The notes under the pieces are model-generated. The model had not been told where the DNA came from. It worked only from the letters and a program-made list of their open reading frames with translations, and did not search any database. Both the position numbers and the translations under genes were made by a program. A DNA stretch of 64,000 nucleotides from Typhlomys cinereus (lineage: Eukaryota; Chordata; Mammalia; Rodentia; Platacanthomyidae), in assembly GCA_023101885.1 (NCBI GenBank), contig JALPQD010000401.1, positions 682,001-746,000 on the forward strand, in the 5' to 3' direction. Shown here one piece after another: positions 1 through 13,601 of the stretch. Position 1 is the first letter of the stretch, and every line of letters begins with the position of its first letter.

Positions 1-814
1 TCCTTCTGGAATGTTTTTCCCAAAGGCAACAGTTCAAAGCAAACCTCTATTAGCTGGAGCACTGACATCCGCAGAATTCTCTGGACAGGACAATTCCCGG
101 AGTAACATGGCAGAAACTACGACATAATTACCTATAGTCCAGTCACTAGGAACTCGGGCTCAGCAATCCAGTTCAGAGGTTGAGGCCTTCAGCCCATACT
201 GACAGCCATCAGTACCTTGCAGAAAACAAGACCACAGATTGTCTCGGCCAGTGCAGACTCCTTACAAGAGAGACCTTCCCCCAAAATGGGAAAAAAAAAA
301 TTTTTTCCTCACAAAAATTCAATGCATCGAACTGAGACAAAACAGAACACAGTATCAGAATTACATAAATTAAATGCACCACTAGACATATCTCAAACAT
401 GACATAAAAATTACATACTCCTTGCTAACAGGGCTCACAACTTGTAACTTGCAGTAGCTATAAAATTAGAACATCTTTCCTCTCTCTGTATCTTTACTGA
501 TCTGAGTTGCTTTTGTTTCAGGCTTTTTGGAGGAAAGGTTTTGGGGAAGAAGAGAGAAACTGAGAAGAAAAGAAAGGCTTGTAAGGAGAAAAGGTGATTG
601 GGTGGGCCGCAGAGGATGGGTTTGGGCCAAAGCATGATAGGAAGGAACAGCCAGGACCTGAGACAGGGAAACAGCAGGCAGAGGACGCTTTCCTCCACCT
701 AAAATCATTAGCCCGCTGCCCGCCCTCTGGCCATAAAGTCCTGTGATTCACCTCCCAGATAACTCAGGAATAACACAAGTAGAGAGCTAAGCATATTATA
801 ACAACAGTATAAAA
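1..814. other. Flank beyond the 3' end of Dctd
   Basis: I see no gene, no clear repeat and no conserved reading frame here. The short open frames are no better than chance. An A-run followed by a T-run at about 291-306 is the only low-complexity sequence. Confidence 0.5.
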
Positions 815-2044
815 ATGAACATGTTTTGGTGTTGGTAGATTTTTAATAAAATTTTAATAAAATTGGTAAGGAGCCAGACTGCAAAATATCCTCAAATACA
901 AAGTACAAAAACCTCAGAGACGAAACAAAAAGCTCGTGGAAACACAAGAGCCGAAGGCAATTATCTTCAAAGAAATGATTTTCTCAACAAAGGTACTGAG
1001 CATGCTTACTAAAAATAAAATGAGATTGAAAAAAGCAAGGCACGCTTTTAAAAGGAAGGTGCACTCTGTGGCTGTGAGGGTGACTTCAGCACACCCACGA
1101 GTCGTCAGCTGAGGGTCCGGACTCACGCCCCTGGGTAGGTGGGATTTCTTACAGTTTACTTACAAGGCAGGAATTCACTCACTGTCTGGTGGTAGGGTGG
1201 TGCCCTTTGGAAGCAGACCATGTTGGTAAGTGAGGCAGGAGTGACATCTTTCCACACAGTGGGAGACACGGGCAGGAGGGGATGCCCATGCTACCCATCC
1301 GTACCACCCAGCTGCCGCCCCGGCATGGCAGCGCGCAGTCACGGGGGAGTGACACTCTGCCTCCCCTGGATATGACTCATTATTCAGATAAACTGAACTT
1401 AAACAGCGGCATGTGACCAACAAGCCAAAGACACAAAGCTGGAACCCAGGGGGTCCTCACCCCCTAGAGAGAGAACGTGTGTGTGGCAGGAGAGCAGGAA
1501 TTGACATTCCTGGTTCAGAGGCGCTGATCATCTGCCAGGACAGATGTGCCAGCCTATCTGGGTTCTCCGGGTGGGCTACCAGCATTTGGGCCCCCTTCTT
1601 CCTGCAAGGGCGCAGCATCTTACGCTTCATTTGAGCCAGATGTTCACATCCACGGGGTCTGCTCATCCCCGCTATGAACTCGGAGCAATTCCTCATGCGT
1701 CCTTCCTGTGGCTGTTGAAATCCGACAGATGACAGAGAGGTGACATTCTTCTGCACAGCCACCTGCATGCCAGGCAAACAGGCGGCACTCACGCTCGTCT
1801 CCAGCCCTGCAGGGCCAGACACCCCTCGTTTTCAACTCTAAATCAATAGTTTAAACAGATCATGGATTCCATGTGGCAGGACAGACAGTCGGGAAGAGTG
1901 GAGGCTTTCTGTTCTTCGGATGTTTACTTGCACTGCGCTGGCTATTATACAGTTATACGCAGCTTCAAGAAGAAAGGCATCAGCAGCTTCGTAAAGGAAG
2001 AGAGTCCTCTTCTGGAGGATCAAAGAAGGAACCCAGGGTGAAAC
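815..2044 (-). other. Dctd: Dctd 3' UTR (inferred)
   Basis: From the stop codon down to about 815 the minus strand carries no recognisable repeat until the tandem ATTAAA signals near 842-858. I therefore place the 3' UTR here, about 1.2 kb. The extent is inferred from the first polyadenylation signals; no AATAAA was seen nearer the stop. Confidence 0.55.
842..858 (-). terminator. Paired ATTAAA polyadenylation signals
   Basis: The plus strand reads tttaat at 842-847 and 853-858, which is ATTAAA twice on the minus strand. A GT-rich stretch (ctgttgttata on the minus strand) lies about 40 nt further on, at about 800. Cleavage is expected around 815-830. Confidence 0.5.
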
Positions 2045-2123
2045 TCACTGAGGCTTCTGATTCGGCCGGCTGTTAATTGAATCAAAGTCAATGACAACCT
2101 TGCTGAATTTTGGTGTGAATTTC
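2045..2123 (-). CDS. Dctd: Dctd exon 6, C-terminus and stop
   Basis: This 79-nt coding part follows acceptor tcttgtgtttag. Its first base completes Arg153. It then encodes 25 residues, [20 protein letters not shown] followed by NQKPQ, and a TGA at 2047-2045. Mammalian dCMP deaminases end SRPSQK(L/P)Q, so the C-terminus is full length. The same exon continues as 3' UTR towards lower coordinates. Confidence 0.95.
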
Positions 2124-3241
2124 CTAAACACAAGAAACAAAACATATAAAGACATTATCCAATGAATAGTTTTATACAATTTGTTTACTTCAGGCTTAAA
2201 CTATATTCTCAGTGTAGAGGGGGAAAATATGTCCTGGGACTCGCTTGATATTTTATCTCTATAGGAGCCAATTATAGTGCATCATACTGAGAGAAACACA
2301 CGGACCAGAAAGTACTAAGACAAAAAAAGATTCATGGGGCAGCTTGGTCCACATGTTCTCAGCTAGCTGAGTTCATGCATTATCTGGAAGACAAAGATTT
2401 CCAAGAAGTTAGCTGCACAACACGGTATCCGATTACTTGCTTTCCCACTGATTCATCGTATTTTCTAAGAAATTTCTACATCCACATTGAATTACTCCAA
2501 GCGAAAGATGGCGAGTTTTCTGTTGCCTCTTCTAAACTGAAAAACTAGCTAGCTTGAGTGGGGAAAATTCTTCTAAAATCCTACAAATGCAGATATGCCC
2601 CAGAACAAAGCCTCTTGTGTTTTTTATGCTGATTACATCTTTGATAAGTAAAAAGAAGATATTTAGAAGATAAATATACTTTTTTTGCCTGATGTGTATA
2701 TGCGTGTTGCATATAAGTGGGTCTACATGTGTGTGGAGGCATGCATACAGCAGGGCAATTGAGTATATCTGTGGAGGTCCAAGGGTGACATCCAGAATCA
2801 TCCTGGATTGTTCTTCCACCTTATTGCTTTGCTCTGGAGTTTTCCAGACTGTCTTCCAGGGCCAGAATTATAGGCCATTGCCATATTTGCCAGAACATCT
2901 TCCCATAGGATCTGGAAATCTCAACTCAAGGTACTTCTGCTTGTGAGGCAAAGCTTTAACTATGGAGCCATCTCCCCAGCCCTAAACATTCTTTTTTAAG
3001 TCTGACAACAGGGCTGGAGAGAGGGCTCAAGGGTTAAGCCTCTGCCTTGAAAGCAGAAGGACCAGAGTTCAGATCCCAGACCCTACATAAAAATGGTGGG
3101 CAAAAAAGGCAGCAGCCTGAGCTTCTGGCCCCTAGAAGGAAGAGCAGGGGAAACCTCAGAGCAAAGCAAAAAGGAGGTAGAGCATCCAAGATAATTCTCA
3201 AAGTCATCCTTAAGCCTCCACAGGCACACATAGTGCCCTCT

Positions 3242-3288
<47 letters not shown>

Positions 3289-6200
3289 ACAGACATGCAA
3301 AAAAGAGTCAGACAATAAGAGAATATGTAAATAATTTGAATTTAAAGTCTCACAAGGCACAATAATTTAAATGAAGGCATGACCAATGTGAAACCATATC
3401 CCTAGATGGGCATGGTGAGTGGTAAACATGCAGGAGGAGACCATGTCCAGGAAAGCAAACAAAAAGTCCCACATCCCTAAAATGAACACAGGAGCCCAGG
3501 CGAGTTGCCTATTATGAAAGTCCTGCGGCTGCCGACCACAAACACAAAAAAGCTTAAGCTTCTCCAGCCTCCAAAGAATTTCCTGCCACCAGTCAAAGAT
3601 GGCTGAACTTACATGTAAAACAATCATAAAAATCCAAAGGACTTTTCATCTTACTTTAAAAATTGCTCTAAAAAAGAATTCCTGGTGTTTCAATCTGGCA
3701 GGCTGCTTTTATCCTAAGTTGTCTTATGCCCGCATTGTTTCATTTGCAGAATTTATAAAAGTTTGAATGCAAGCCTTGTAAATCTTTAAATTTCTTGTTA
3801 TTTGAATAATTGGTCTGGAGCCTTGGAAAGTTACTAACAGTAAAATATGATCATCAAACAGACTGTCTTCAGACACTTCTGTCATTCTTAAAAAACTATC
3901 AATAAAATCATCTTTAGAGTCTTAACATTGCCAAAGACACTGCCAAAGTGTGAAAGTCAGGCGTCCGAGAAAGAGAGAGAGAGAGAGAGAGAAACAGAAA
4001 GAAAGGGAGAGAGAGAACACACAACAAGGTCGACACGCTTCTGTATGGGGCCTGCCTGACACCACTGTTTTGAAGGTTTTCCCGCCTCACCTGAACGTGA
4101 CCCCGGCCATTTCAAACATCAGCCGTGCAGCCGTCGCTTCTTCACTATCGTGGTATTTATCAGACATGAAAATCACTTCTCTTATACCTGGAAATGTAAC
4201 AGTGGAAGGAACAATGGAAGCACCCACAGACTCTGAAAGGACAGGCAGAAGCAGACAAGTCCTTGTAGGGCCTATGATTAATTACCTCTTGTGCGGGTGT
4301 TTGCAGACAATGTCCAGTTACTGAAATATACGTCTGCGGATTTCTAATACAGCAGAGGGCGGATTATATTTAATCTGCCCTCTGGTCTTTATGGATTTTT
4401 TTTTAAACAAATGCAAAGTGAAAGCATGTCAAGCAGTCCAGCCTTGATCCAATTAACTAATTTTGTTTACTGCAAGTAAGCAAATATTCTTTACTCACAC
4501 AGTGGCTACTCTAAACTCAAGAGACCAATGGCTGGAGTGGAGCGGGTACTGGCCAATTCAGAGATCAGCACTGCTGGGCTCCCAAGAAAAGCGTTGCAGT
4601 CTGTCTATATGTGGCAAATAAATTCATGACCAAACAGCTTAGGGGAACAAAGGAGTTTATTCTTGCTTGTCATTTTCTATTGACAGGAGAGTTCATATCA
4701 ACACCAAGAACCTAGGGAACTGGCCACACCGTATTCATACGAATTGCTAAGAGAGGGGCAAACCTCATTTGCCAGACTGTAAGCCTACCAACGTCTACCA
4801 AAATACTGAACCGAACTACTCCTCTATCTTACCCACTTACCCAGGGAATTGTCCAATTCACCATGTTCTCCCACATCAATGAGATATTCAGCAGGTCTGC
4901 TTAGGGCGCACCTTAACTACCAATTCTTCACAGACATGCCCAAAGCTCGGCATTCAAATGTCAAGTTGACGCCTCTACCTAAGTTAACTAGATACACATA
5001 GATAGTTTTGCTGACCCATCTGGCTAGGCTCTGCAGAGGACAGATCTGTTTCCTTTTCTTCTTCCCATGAGGCAGCACGAGCCTGAGAGCCAGGATTCCC
5101 AAGGGTCCTGGCCTGAAGGCTGTTCTTCACCAGCGTCAGAGGGCCAGGAGACCAGCCACACGGAGCACGCTGCTCCGAGCACGTACCTGCTGCCGCCTCT
5201 CTACCTGGGGTGGGCCTAGGAAGCATCCCGAAAGACAGGGACGCTCGGGCACCCGTACTAGCCTTGAAAGGCGGCTCCAGCCCACTATCAGCAGACCTCT
5301 TCTGCTCTGACATCCACGGGTTTCATGATAAACAGCCCCTTTAATCCACACATCTGGCTAAACAGGCTAAGCCCTTAAATCTCAAGCTGAGAGCTTTATG
5401 AAGATAAAGGGGTAGCTCAATCTTAGATGTGACAATCTGAAAGAAAGTGAAATATTCAGAATGCTATGTGGTAGATTTACGGTAACTGTAATATAATAAA
5501 AAGAAAAATTCAGAATAGTCCCTTTTGAGTCTCAGGATATTTATATGCAAAGAGATGCTTAGATTCTCAAATATCTACCATGTATTAGATACAAATTAAA
5601 ATTTGATCTACAGACTCCCAGCTGACCTTGTTTCTGACAGAAGTTCATTTCCCTCCCTCCCCCCCTAATCTATGCACAATATGTCAGAGAATGGTAAAAT
5701 GACAGTAATTATATGCAATGCCTGTGTTGCTTTTTGGCAGCTTGCAGTTTAAGAAGTTGCAAACTAAATTAAAAACATGCTAAGAATCACAGAGGATGCA
5801 ATTAGTCTTGGAATACCTGGCAACATTCAGAAACAAAACATGGGAAATACCTTGCAAAGTTGATAGGGCAATTAATTGAGTTCTAAACAATAACAATTTA
5901 AGATCAAACACATCTGGCGAGCAAAGAGTGGAAAGGCCCGGCTCCTACCTGCCTGGATGATGAGTTTAGCACATTCATTACATGGGAACAAGGCGACATA
6001 CATACTACAGCCCTTGACGTCGGCTGAATTCTTGTTCATGATGGCGTTTAGCTCAGCGTGGCACACTGTGAAAGAGAAAGAAAGGAAAACTTAAATTGCT
6101 GCACATGAAGAGCTGGCAAGGTATCAAGCATTTCATCTCCCCCTCTGAAATAGCATAGAAGAGACTCAGTAAAAAAATAAGTTGGTCAGAAACAGCAGCA

Positions 6201-9200
6201 TTGAGAATATCAAATGGGGGCGACATGGTCTTCTGCCTGGGTTGGAGATAATGGGGGAGAAAAGCTGCTCCCACAGCTGGCCTTGTACGTAAGCACCTAC
6301 AGCAGCCAAGGGGGGCTGAGGTCAAGTACCTTCGGCCACCCTAGCAGAGCAACAGCTCATGGCTCCACAAGACCCTGGGGTACTGAATTGCCCACATAAA
6401 ATGGCTCATTTGTGTGTTGCTCTGCACACACAGGGCTATTCGGTGTGGCCATTAAGAGGGCAGAGAGCAGTGAGAGCAAGAGAAACAAGAAGTGAGGCTG
6501 AGACTTCTCATCCAGAGGGAGCTACTTCACCCAAGCATGCTCAGCTCACCTCCGCTCACATACATAGGGGGTGGGGGGAAGAAGGGAGGAAGGAGGGGAG
6601 GCCAGGATAGCAGCAGCCCTGTGTCTTGTATGAAAGCCACTTGTCCTGCTTAAGGACAATGAGTAGTCAGGTACTCTACTTACATCCACCAAATGAGGAT
6701 ACAGCCCATCCTGTCTGAGTTCAAGGTCAGAGGGTGAACCTCACTCTCTCTCCCACGTCTGTCCAAACTGATCCATTTCCCAGGCCCATTCAGCCAGCTG
6801 TCACTGGCCACGGATGAAATAAAGACAACACCAGCCCAGCCCTATTTCTGAATCCCTCAGCCTGCCTAGGGGGCCTTCTGTATGGCTACCTCGTGTCATT
6901 ACCAAATCTACTGGGTATGTTATTTACTATTTCACACACTCCTTATGGCAATGATTCACATTCTTATTTATCCCTGAGGAGTTTCCCAAATATTCAGTGG
7001 CTTTCCCACACAGGGCAGTGAGTAGTCTGGACTTGTTACTATAATAAATATCTGGTCCAAACAATTACAGTTCAGGTCCTATTATGGCAGAATCATACCT
7101 AGCCACATCCCATCCAAAGTCAAGAGCACAAGAGGAGACCCAAACCATGCCAGCTGTCCTTACACTCACCACCTGCCTAAGGAATGGGGCACCCATCATG
7201 GGCAGATCTTTCCAATCAATCAAAGCAATCAAGACAATCTGCTACAGACTTGCCTGAGGCCTGTCTTAACTAGGTAATTCCTCACAGGTGAGCCCAAAAG
7301 TCAACCTCCTGTGTCAGAATGACAGCTAAGAATAACCGTTACAACCCCACCCCTTGTCAACTTCACCCACACAAATACATCACCTCTAATCCATAACATT
7401 CCATATCCCCAAAGTCTTTCTCTCTCTCTTTTTATATATATATAATATTATATATATTTTTATATATACATATGTGTGTGTATTGCACTTAGTCCAGTTT
7501 TAACACCCACCCCAACAGTGAGATGATAAGTTTCCATAGTGCAAATTGAAAATGTCCATAATGCCAAGCTCAGCTGCTCCCCATGAACCCCTGAAGTCTT
7601 CATCTTTGTCTTCACGACAAGTACCACCAGCCACTGCTAAGTTCTGCTGCCAGCTCAAAAAATATGGAGCCTGACCTACTGGGACCACAGCTGTATCCAT
7701 GTCCACGTGCTGATCCTGGTCCTATCCTAAGCAGCTACTTTGGAAGAACAGATAAAACCTTTATCGTAGACCTTCTTCCTGTGAGCGAACCTGGTTCTTC
7801 ACAAAAATGAAGCCTCTCCCTGCAGTGGGGTTCTGCCTTCAGGACGTGCCTCCCACGGTTCCAGCGCAAAGCACTAGGCTTTTCTCCATTGTTCCAACAG
7901 CTAGGGTTGTTCTTCCATTTATACCCTCCTCAATTAAAAATTCAGGCTTGCCCACAGCACTCCTCCATTACCTTTAAATTCAACTTAGGCCAAGTTCTTG
8001 TCCTCCTGTGAGAGCACGTGAGCAGGGCCTCCCCAGTGCACACATCTCTCACTACTACCCTCCAAGCCCCCATCAGACTGGCCTGGCAAACCCTCAACAG
8101 CTTCTCCAGTCCCAGCTTTCCAGCTCTTCCACAGTTCTCCCAGAAAACAGTTCAAAGGGTTTAAAAATCCCATGGCCAAGTTCACAGCAGTGACCACACT
8201 TTCTGCTATCGATTATCTGTCCCAGTTTTACAGCAGCACCCCACGGCTCTCAGGCAACTCAACTGTATAGATGAGTCTGGGAAGTCCTGCCTGAGGGAAT
8301 TTCCTCGTACCCCCAGCCATACCCTGCAGGCAAGTGCTAAAACAAGTGTTCGCGGAGTGAACTGACTCTCTGACCATGGTTCAAACTGTCCACAACTTCT
8401 AGAATATGAACACGGGTTCCTTCAAGGATCTCCGCCACCACCAACCTTTGTGAGAATTGAAGTTGACAGTGAACAGTGGCCTGAGCTCATGGCCCTGTGC
8501 ATTTCAGTCATGACCTGCTCCAAGGTGAAACCGAGGAATGGCCCAGACTCCACAAACCTCCTGGTATTAGACGGCAGTGTGAGTGAGTGAGTGAGTGAGT
8601 GAGTGAGTGAGTGAGTGAGTGTGTGTGTGTGTGTATGTGTGTGTGTTGCAGTAGCTGGCCAGTGTTGCAGGAGAATGCTGAGCTAGAGTTCTCTCGGGAA
8701 ATGTTGGGGCATCTTCATATTAGACTAGGCATATAAGTGCTAGGAATTCTCAGCCATGTGTGGAAATGAACAGACTCTGGAATCACTGGGAAATGCAAAG
8801 AAACAATCTGCACCTAATCACCACGCAACCCATCCGAGAGCCTCGGCGGCCAGAGGACCCTGAGCTCCATCCACAAGATTCTCAGCCACATAAACCTGGT
8901 CACAGGAAGACAAGGGCAGAGGCATACTTAGGAAGGATCGGCGTGGCCACGTGGCCAATGGCCTTCGAGAAGTGCCCGTGGCCCTTTCTCCCCTGGTGAC
9001 CAAGATGATCAGAAGCTGGCATTAACATCGTTCGGTGTTAAAAACAATTAGATGTAATTGTTTCCTTTATTTCCCCCAGGAGGGCAGAGCCTAGCCTTCT
9101 AGGTTTGCTGCAACTTCCCCAGAGTCCAATGTGATGCCAGGAACATAATGGGTCTTAAATATTTATTGAATGAATAAAGGAGGAAATGCAGACCCCCAAT

Positions 9201-12200
9201 TATTGATGGTGATGTTCTCTTGCGTTCAAGTATCAAAAACAGGCTTTTCCTTTCACTAAGTTTGTTTTGGATGGTGCTGCCATTAACATTCAGAACAACA
9301 GAGTCTCCATATCTGTTATGAAACGCTATTATGATATCCTCTTTTGTAAGAATCGTCACACCGACTACCTTTGTCTGATTCATCTGAGGCAGTTTGGGAC
9401 AAAATTTAACATTATAGGCTTAGATTCATTAGTGGAAAATTACCATATGAAACAGATTCTCTTGGGCAACCTCTGATGTGCTGGGGTAAAGAGCGGTTTA
9501 CAGAAATAAGACTCAAGATGACAAACAGATTTCCTTTATCTAACTTAAAAAAGCCACCAAATGAAAAACAGAAAGCTGCTTACTAAGAAAAGATGAGATC
9601 CCTTGGTAACACAGTGTTAGAAACGAGACACACTCAACAACCTGCAAGCATGTGCATTCAAAACAAGATCACTACATGAAAGAAACCCAAGTGCTCCAAG
9701 GACCAAGGATGGATCCACAGAGTGCTCCTGTTCAGTGCGACATCCCTTCAATCAACACAGACACACAAACATGCTCCTTCCCCAAAAGGGGAAGCCTGTC
9801 TACAGTGGCAGAGTTTTAGATGTCAACCTGACAATCAAAACCTGAGTCTTCAGGCACATCTGCAGCATTATGTAATTAAGGCAAACCTATAGGAGATCAT
9901 TTCATCGATAGGGCAAGATTTTTAGGCAAACCCATAGGAGATTATTTCATCGATATGAAAGCCCCAGCCCAACGTGGATGGAATCCTTCCCTGGGCAGGT
10001 ATGGATAGAGATAGATCGGCTTGGAATTTGCCACGCTGGTAAATTAAAAAGCATGTCCCTCTCTCGGACCTTTCTGTGGGTGTGGTATGGCCAGCTCCTT
10101 TAGCTCCTATGCGCTAAACTCTCCTGCCTTAGCGCACCGTAATCTGAACAGAATCCCCTTGCTTCATTAAATCGCTTGGGTCCAGCATTCACGCCGCAAT
10201 AGGAATACAGAGGGCACTAAGACACTCTGAGACCCGGTTCTCCCTCCTCCCAACTCGGGGAGCCCCGGCTGCTCTCCACTTCACTCCCCATCCCCTTTAA
10301 ACATGGAAGTCAGACGCTTAGCACTCCAACTTTCTTTTCAAGAAGTCACCTCGACAACCGCTAGTCTAATTTTTAAAATAACTGTCTCTTTGTTATATTG
10401 TAATGCAGATATAACCGCTATAGTTTTCTTCATCTGGCTTTTGTGGTTTTGGTTAGGGCATATTAATTATACAGAATAATGGGTTTCACTGTGCCCTTTT
10501 CACACATGCACAGAACATTCTTTCGACACATCCACTCCCAATGTGACCCTCCCTGACTCTCCTCTTCCCTCTCCTCTTTGTGAATCCTTTTCCTGTTTTC
10601 TACTAGACTCCCTTCTTTTTCATTTCAGCTTTTTAAAAAAAAAAAAAAAACAAGGTGTCTCTCTCCTCCCTTCTTCCCCTCCAATTTCCTGAAAGCGTCT
10701 TGCTATGTACGCAGCTCTGCCTGGCTAGGTACCACTAGGAAACCCAAGCTGGTCTTAAACTCATGGTGACCCTCCTACTTGACCAGCCTGAGCGCTGGGA
10801 CTACGGGCATGCACCACCAAACTCGGCTCTAAGCAGCCCACGTTCTGAAACTGGGAGTTACGTAAACAGTTAACTGAGTTATAACCAGGTTTGGTTTGCT
10901 CCTGGATGGTGCTGGGGATGCCTGATTCACACCAGGCAAGAGTTCCACGACTGAGCTTTCTCAATGAAAGAGTTAAGAAGGTACTCTACCTCCCCCATTC
11001 CCCGAATACGTCCCACATAAAAAGTCAACCTGCTCTTTAAAAACCACCTTTCAGGTGTGGTTTCAGGAGTAAGCTGTTTGCTGGGTCAGCATATACAGTT
11101 CGAGAACTGCTACATGTTGGAAATGCCCCGTTTCTGTATGTTCTGAGAACTTCGCCACCAACTCCTGATGACCTGCAGCATGAACCCATTTCTGTGGTGT
11201 AAATATCTTCCTGTGACATGAGACAGCTCCCCGACTCCAGTGGTGGGCCCCAGAGTCACAACTGTTCGATTTATCAGCCCCTCGCCACTGCAAGGACTCT
11301 CAGGATCCCTAGACCCTTCCTTCATACTCTCTTATTTTCCCTTGGGTTCTTTTCCTTCTCTGGCTTTTCAGAATAATTCTCCAGTTTGATGTCTCTGTAG
11401 TTACTAACTTCGAGAATGTGCTATTCATAAATTCTCTGATATGAGACCTTATTGGACCTGAAATGTCCATCTTCCCTGAAGCCTTCTGGGGTTAGCAGTT
11501 GGAGGATAGTTAAAACCCACATCTCCTTCACCTGTTGTGCTAACATTTTCATCCTGCTGTGGAAGAACTGCAGCAGCTTCCAGAATAATCCTGAGTGCTA
11601 ATACCAAGCACAAGTGAGTATGGGTGGCTTCGGGTAATTTTTCTATTCACATGGAAGGAGGACAAAGTGTTTAAAAGATACACAATACCAAAGTAGTATT
11701 CATAAGACAGTCTACACCGTTAAAAAGAAAGAGGAGTTTTCCTATTATTTACCTAGAATTAATATCTATGGCTAAGCAAAAAAGCAAAAGAAATCTCCAA
11801 ATCATGCAGATACTTGATAAGCACAAAAGGTGACACAAACTCCTTTAATTATTGCCAATGTTGTATAAAAGGAGAAGAATCAGATGATGAAAATACCAGA
11901 TTAATGCTGAGAAAGTTCGACTGTCAGAAGAGTCTCTGTCTCAGGTAATTATAGAGCAATTCATATGCTTTGGTTTCTTCTTTTCTTTCGTTCTTTCTTT
12001 CTTTCTTTTTTTTCTATTACTGTCAGAATTCAGAACTGCATTAACCTTGGACCACTGAGAAGAGACTGTATAATTAGAGAACTGTATTTTTCAAATTCCC
12101 TTTTACTGGGGCTTGATTAATCCTCACTGTCTCATGCAGGCGGTTCTCTAGAAGTTTGACAAATTAACAGGATACATTCCATCCTTCGTTAGATTTCAGA

Positions 12201-13563
12201 GGTTCAACGTTTTATAGATTTGGCTTCCATCTCATCTGATGCAAGGCTAATACAATATCTATTTTGGACAGCAGTAATATTACAGTTACTCAAACAGGGC
12301 TAAAGGGGGAGGGACCTGGAATAATGCTAAACAAATTCTAAATGCTACAAAAATAACCAACAGTTATAATGTCTCTCCACCCTCCATGATCTCACATGTT
12401 CCTGGGGTATGATGGGAAATATGATCTGTATATATGTATGTATATATATGTATGCATATACACACACACACATATATACATATATATTATATAATATATA
12501 TTTCCAATTCAGGTAGAAAAAATCCAAGGTTTTTACATTCTTCCTTTTTTAAAGCAGTACAAGAATGAAGAAAACAACTTGAGGCATATTCCCGCAGGGC
12601 TGTGGGGGAAGGTGGGCACACTGGTGGGCACTCCTCCAGGGTCACAGCTAGAAAGTCTAACACGCACCTGTTGCCACTTTGAGCAGCCTGGCTCTTTGCA
12701 GTGCACCAAGCTGAGGGTCTGACAGACAGACAGCTGGTTCTCTAACAAGACAAGGGTGAGACTGAAGAGCTGGAAACATCTGCTCGCAGCCGCGTGAAGA
12801 AAAAGTTCCCAGCTCCGAATCTTTCTATTTGGTTCCCACCCTGAAACTATTAACTGGCACGAAGTGGGTAATCCAAAATTAAAGCTGACATGCGCTTTGT
12901 TTTTTTAAAGCAAGTTACCCCATCTCTCTTCTGATAAACAAAGCTGTGTCTTCTTCATTATTACTCTAAACTGAAGACTAAGTGATTTTCACTTCTGGGG
13001 TCCCATAGCGTCAGAGCCACTAAGTCTGGACACATCTCGAGGAATTCGGGTACCTGTACCACTGCCCCACTAATGGGTACATCCCTGTTAAAAACTTTTC
13101 TCACTGAGAAGTGGGGTGTGTGCCCCACTTCTCTAAGAGCTCCATTTAAGGAACTGCTTCATAGCTTCCAGAACTGAAATGGAATTTCAACTACTCATTT
13201 CTTAATTATTGAAAGATACCCTGACAGGGCCTCATAAGTCACTGTCAGACTCCCAAGTACCTATCCTTCAAGTCAATAATTTAACAACAGACTAGCCTCT
13301 GCAGTTAGCCCACAACTTGCTACTACCCCCAAAGCTCCCCAGTCACTCTCATGGCAACCCTGAAATTCAAACAGTTCTAGAATAAGGTTCCAAATATGAC
13401 ATACCTGTATGTCATTTTCTATACAAAGGTTCTCTATCTATAAAGTAGCGAGGTAATTAGCAGGATTTTAAAACAATGGAAAGTACTGATAGGCTTCAGA
13501 AAGACAGAACCAATTTGGGGAGCAATAGTTACAATGATTCTTCCACCCCCCCCCACTTCCCCG

Positions 13564-13601
<38 letters not shown>

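Larger units (their letters stand above)
2124..4090 (-). other. Dctd: Dctd intron 5
   Basis: This 1,967-bp intron has canonical ends. It holds two head-to-head copies of the tRNA-derived SINE (2700-2983 minus, 3011-3292 plus) and a GA-rich stretch at 3969-4012. The rest shows nothing recognisable. Confidence 0.85.

Noticed and set aside
3034..3360. Frames rich in CVCV or THTH
   Set aside because: They are translations of (CA)n microsatellites in SINE tails; the same applies near 39150, 41490, 46400 and 59110.
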